Assembly: GCA_050699035.1 (NCBI GenBank)
Contig: JBOHDE010000083.1
Location: forward strand, 1 to 14,926
Direction: 5' to 3'
Length of the DNA stretch: 14,926 bases
Origin: WHTB01 sp050699035
GTDB taxonomy: Bacteria; Actinomycetota; Actinomycetes; Propionibacteriales; Nocardioidaceae
This document shows positions 12,927 through 14,926 of this stretch, piece after piece. The notes under the pieces are model-generated. The model was not told where the DNA came from. It saw only the letters and a program-made list of their open reading frames with translations, and ran no database searches. The position numbers and the translations under genes are program-made. Numbering within the stretch: the stretch's first letter is position 1; each line of letters opens with the position of its first letter.

Positions 12927-13552
12927 CGGTCGTCACCCGCAGCCTGCAGCCGTTCGACGTACTTCGCGATCACATCGACCTCCAGGTTGACGGGGCTGCC
13001 GACCCGCGCCTCGCCGAGCGTGGTCTCGGCGAGCGTGGTCGGGATGAGGCTGACCGTGAAGGTGCCGTCGCCACCGTCGACGCCGTCGTCGACCGACACC
13101 ACGGTCAGCGAGACGCCGTCGACGGTGATCGAGCCCTTCACCGCGACGTAGCGGGCGAGTGCACGCGGCAGCCCGATGCGTACGACCTCCCAGTGCTCGC
13201 CCGGGATGCGCTGGAGGATCGGGCCGGTGCCGTCGACGTGGCCCTGGACGATGTGCCCGCCGAGCCGACCGTCGGCCGCCATCGCGCGCTCCAGGTTGAC
13301 CGGTGACCCGGCCGCCAGACGGCCGATCGAGGTCTTGTCGAGCGTCTCGGCCATCACGTCGGCGGAGAACGTCTGTGCGTCGTGGCGGGTCACGGTGAGG
13401 CAGCAGCCGTTGACGGCGATGCTGTCACCGGGGCGCGCGTCGGCGACCACCCGCGGCCCGCGCACCGTAAGGCGCACGCTGTCGCCGTCGGGGCCGCCGA
13501 CCGGCTCGATCGCCGTCACGACGCCGAGCTCCTCGATGATCCCGGTGAACAT
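12923..13552 (-). CDS. ribE: Riboflavin synthase, alpha subunit
   Basis: RibE dismutates two lumazine molecules into riboflavin and the ribitylaminouracil substrate of RibH. The 209-residue protein consists of two tandem lumazine-binding barrels. The first starts MFTGIIEELG and has VNGCCLTV (47-54). The second begins near GGHIVQGHVDG (98-108) and has VDGVSLTVVSV. A C-terminal helix, VIAKYVERL, mediates trimer formation in this family. The ATG (13552-13550) shares its first base with the last base of the ribD TGA. Its own stop overlaps ribM as ATGA. An insert rich in Asp/Gly (DDGVDGGDG) in the second domain is slightly longer than usual. Confidence 0.96.
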   Translation of the reverse strand: MFTGIIEELGVVTAIEPVGGPDGDSVRLTVRGPRVVADARPGDSIAVNGCCLTVTRHDAQTFSADVMAETLDKTSIGRLAAGSPVNLERAMAADGRLGGHIVQGHVDGTGPILQRIPGEHWEVVRIGLPRALARYVAVKGSITVDGVSLTVVSVDDGVDGGDGTFTVSLIPTTLAETTLGEARVGSPVNLEVDVIAKYVERLQAAGDDR

Positions 13553-14580
13553 CAGTGGTCCTCCCGATCGGGTACGGCGGTGATGCGCAGGTCGGTGCCG
13601 ACCTGGGCGACGTCGGTGACTCGCAGGCGTAACGCCTCGGCCATCGTCGAGATGCCCGCGTCGTCGACCGCGTGCCGGCCGGCGCCGAGCAGCACCGGCG
13701 CGAGGTAGGCGACGACCCGGTCCACCAGCCCGGTGGCCAGGAAAGCCCCGGCCAGCGTCGGCCCGCCTTCCAGCCAGACGTGCTGACGGTCCTCCTGCCA
13801 CAGCTGTCGCAGCGCGGCCGGCAGGTCGTGGGTGCGCAACTGGACGGTCTCGGCCGCGTCGTCGAGTACGCGAGCGGTCGCCGGGAGGTCGGCCTTGCCG
13901 ATCACCACCCGCCGCGGCTGCCGCTCCCGGGGCAACGCGACGCCGCCCGGCCGGACGGTGAGCTGGGGGTCGTCCGCGAGCACGGTGCCGGTGCCGACGA
14001 CGATCGCGTCGCACTCCGCACGCAGCCGGTGCACGTCCTGCCGCGCCGCCAGCGAGGTGATCCACTGGCTGCTGCCGTCCGCGGCGGCGGACCGGCCGTC
14101 CAGCGACGCGGCGAACTTCCAGGTGACGAACGGGCGCTGGTGACGCATCGCGAACGTCCAGGTCTCGTTGAGCCGCTCGGCCTGGTCGGACAGCAGGCCG
14201 CCCTCGACGTCGACGCCGGCGTCGGCCAGCCGGTCGGCTCCACCCGCCGCGGCCGGGTTGAGGTCGGCCTGGGCGAACACGACGCGGCGGACGCAGGCCG
14301 CGACCAGTGCCTCCGCACAGGGGCCGGTGCGGCCGGTGTGGTTGCACGGCTCGAGGGAGACGACGGCGGTGAGACCGTCGGTCGCTCCGACGACCTGGGA
14401 GAGGGCGTCGACCTCGGCGTGCGGCGTACCCGCGCCACGGTGGAAACCCTCGGCGACGGTGCGACCGGCCGGGTCGAGCAGCACACAGCCGACGCGCGGG
14501 TTGGGTCCGAGCGGGACATCAGGGGACGCGGCCAGCGCGATCGCCCGGCGCATCGCCGCGATCTCCGCCTCGGAAGCCAC
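13552..14580 (-). CDS. ribD: Bifunctional pyrimidine deaminase / reductase
   Basis: RibD carries out the second and third steps of riboflavin synthesis. The deaminase domain (1 to about 145) has the zinc and proton-shuttle motif PHAEVDAL (His54, Glu56) and SLEPCNHTGRTGPC (Cys79, Cys88). The reductase domain (about 150-342) has RPFVTWKFAASLDG, VGTGTVLADDPQLTVR and EGGPTLAGAFL, the last being the NADPH/substrate loop. Length (342) is typical. Translation starts at GTG 14580 with GGAGGGG four bases upstream (14591-14585). This site can be hidden by an RNA stem, and an FMN riboswitch precedes it, so FMN should repress the whole operon through this first gene. Confidence 0.95.
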   Translation of the reverse strand: MASEAEIAAMRRAIALAASPDVPLGPNPRVGCVLLDPAGRTVAEGFHRGAGTPHAEVDALSQVVGATDGLTAVVSLEPCNHTGRTGPCAEALVAACVRRVVFAQADLNPAAAGGADRLADAGVDVEGGLLSDQAERLNETWTFAMRHQRPFVTWKFAASLDGRSAAADGSSQWITSLAARQDVHRLRAECDAIVVGTGTVLADDPQLTVRPGGVALPRERQPRRVVIGKADLPATARVLDDAAETVQLRTHDLPAALRQLWQEDRQHVWLEGGPTLAGAFLATGLVDRVVAYLAPVLLGAGRHAVDDAGISTMAEALRLRVTDVAQVGTDLRITAVPDREDH

Positions 14581-14583
14581 CAG

Positions 14584-14618
14584 GCCCCTCCGTCCGCGTC
14601 AGTCGCGAACTCCGGGGC
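14584..14618 (-). promoter_or_regulatory. Shine-Dalgarno sequestering hairpin of the riboflavin operon
   Basis: On the minus strand GCCCC (14618-14614) can pair with GGGGC (14588-14584), which includes the 3' half of the ribD Shine-Dalgarno GGAGGGG. Inside it TTCGCG (14609-14604) pairs with CGCGGA (14598-14593), one pair being G-U, around the loop ACTGA. The fold masks ribosome binding and is a plausible FMN-bound OFF state. The alternative ON pairing was not worked out. Confidence 0.45.
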
Positions 14619-14634
14619 ATGGCATCGACGCCGA

Positions 14635-14660
14635 CGGCGACGCCACCGGCGGCATCGCCG
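14635..14660 (-). promoter_or_regulatory. GC-rich 10-bp hairpin between FMN aptamer and sequestor
   Basis: CGGCGATGCC (14660-14651) pairs with GGCGTCGCCG (14644-14635) over 10 bp with one G-U, and the loop is GCCGGT. No U-tract follows, so it is either a U-less terminator or a spacer helix in the expression platform. It sits 12 bases downstream of the aptamer's closing stem. Confidence 0.45.
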
Positions 14661-14672
14661 ACGCGTCACCGT

Positions 14673-14806
14673 GCGCGCATCCTCCCATCCGGACTTTCAC
14701 CGTCGGTCCTGGAGTTCCACCAGGTCAACCGGCCCGATGCCGAGGCATCGAGACGGGTCGCGGACTGTCACCGCCGGCTCGGAGTTTCACCGACCCCGGA
14801 GCGCGC
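14673..14806 (-). ncRNA. FMN riboswitch (RFN element)
   Basis: The minus strand carries the conserved RFN segments in order: GGGGTCGGTGAAACTCC (14798-14782), GCCGGCGGTGACAGTCCGCG, a variable arm with CGATGCC/GGCATCG, then CTGGTGGAACTCCAG, and GACCGACGGTGAAAGTCCGG before ATGGGAGGATG. The closing stem P1 is GCGCGC (14806-14801) with GCGCGC (14678-14673). This aptamer binds FMN and represses flavin genes. It stands 92 bases before the ribD start, with two hairpins in between as the expression platform. Recognition rests on the consensus from memory; a covariance search would make it certain. Confidence 0.96.
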
Positions 14807-14820
14807 GAGTGTTTCACTCG
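14806..14820 (-). repeat. Small hairpin abutting P1 of the riboswitch
   Basis: CGAGTG (minus 14820-14815 as its complement) and CACTCG form a perfect 6-bp stem closing an AAA triloop. It borders the aptamer and shares one base with P1, so it can compete with or stack on P1. Confidence 0.35.
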
Positions 14821-14828
14821 TCACCTCG

Positions 14829-14857
14829 ATTGTGGCAGGCCCCGCCAACCCCGGGAA
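14829..14857 (-). promoter_or_regulatory. Weak candidate promoter of the riboflavin operon
   Basis: The minus strand has TTCCCG (14857-14852), a 17-base spacer and CACAAT (14834-14829), the latter matching TATAAT at four positions. Transcription would start near 14822, just before the riboswitch. Part of the -35 lies in a small CCGGG/CCCGG palindrome (14851-14864). Confidence 0.3.
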
Positions 14858-14869
14858 TACCCGGTGAGT

Positions 14870-14915
14870 GTGACGTTCTCGACAGACACGCCAGCGTGTC
14901 GCGTCGAAAACGTCA
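14870..14915. terminator. Long imperfect hairpin upstream of the riboflavin operon
   Basis: Outer arms GTGACGTTCTCGAC (14870-14883) and GTCGAAAACGTCAC (14902/3-14915) pair over 14 positions with one mismatch. An inner stem GACACG (14885-14890)/CGTGTC (14895-14900) closes a CCAG loop. No U-tract follows. It most likely ends transcription of a gene to the right of the window, keeping it separate from the rib promoter. Strand cannot be decided. Confidence 0.5.
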
Positions 14916-14926
14916 CGGTCATCGGG

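Noticed and set aside
11005..12936. 643-codon form of RibBA reaching back to 12936
   Set aside because: The extra N-terminal 232 residues are an Arg-rich out-of-frame reading of ribM; ATG 12240 overlaps the ribM stop as ATGA and gives the normal length of 411.
14599..14625. 8-codon upstream ORF between the FMN aptamer and ribD
   Set aside because: It has no Shine-Dalgarno and lies within the sequestor stem; a short ORF like this is expected by chance.
14821..14922. 33-codon minus-strand open frame upstream of the riboswitch
   Set aside because: It reads straight through the 14870-14915 inverted repeat, has no ribosome site visible and resembles no family; probably chance.
1..14926. CRISPR arrays, tRNA/rRNA genes, insertion sequences or prophage genes
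   Set aside because: I found no regularly spaced repeats, no cloverleaf or rRNA segments, and no transposase or integrase motifs.

Overview
The window is high-GC DNA (about 70 % by eye) with strong G/C third-position bias. It shows frequent ATGA stop/start overlaps, GTG starts, TANNNT boxes placed right in front of start codons, and hairpin terminators without a U-tract. This points to a chromosomal segment of an actinomycete. The riboflavin gene order ribD-ribE-ribM-ribBA-ribH followed by hisE-hisG and a PH-domain gene also fits Actinomycetota. I cannot fix the genus; a Nocardioidaceae/Kribbellaceae-like organism is a guess. I see no phage, transposase, CRISPR, tRNA or rRNA.

Layout, left to right. 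(1) 1-64 is the N-terminus of an unidentified minus-strand gene. (2) 156-1837 (minus) is a two-gene ABC exporter, with the ATPase overlapping its permease by ATGA. It ends in a 25-bp hairpin. (3) 2002-3910 (plus), divergent from the exporter, is a NarL/LuxR-type two-component system that probably controls it. (4) 3917-5481 (minus) is an OFA-family MFS transporter with an ATGA-overlapping 58-aa single-TM small subunit. (5) 5607-8114 (plus) holds two polytopic membrane proteins of poorly known function, LtrA-like and DUF418. (6) 8117-9701 (minus) is hisE-hisG-PH-domain protein. (7) 9711-10525 is a plus-strand NUDIX hydrolase island. It has a long, unusually hairpin-rich 5' leader and a nested inverted repeat at its 3' end. 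It sits between ribH and hisE. (8) 10526-14580 (minus) is the riboflavin operon ribD-ribE-ribM-ribBA-ribH, in which every junction overlaps. (9) 14584-14806 is its FMN riboswitch with a readable SD-sequestering expression platform. A further long inverted repeat (14870-14915) closes the window.

How the genes work together: RibBA, RibD, RibE and RibH form the riboflavin pathway from GTP and ribulose-5-phosphate. RibM is the likely riboflavin importer, and all five genes should be repressed by FMN. HisG and HisE catalyse the first two steps of histidine synthesis. The exporter and two-component system look like a stress or drug-response module.

The most interesting parts are the structured leader and composition of the NUDIX island, the small MFS subunit gene that is easily missed, the repeated leaderless-promoter pattern, and the riboswitch expression platform. 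Nothing here proves a wholly new system.
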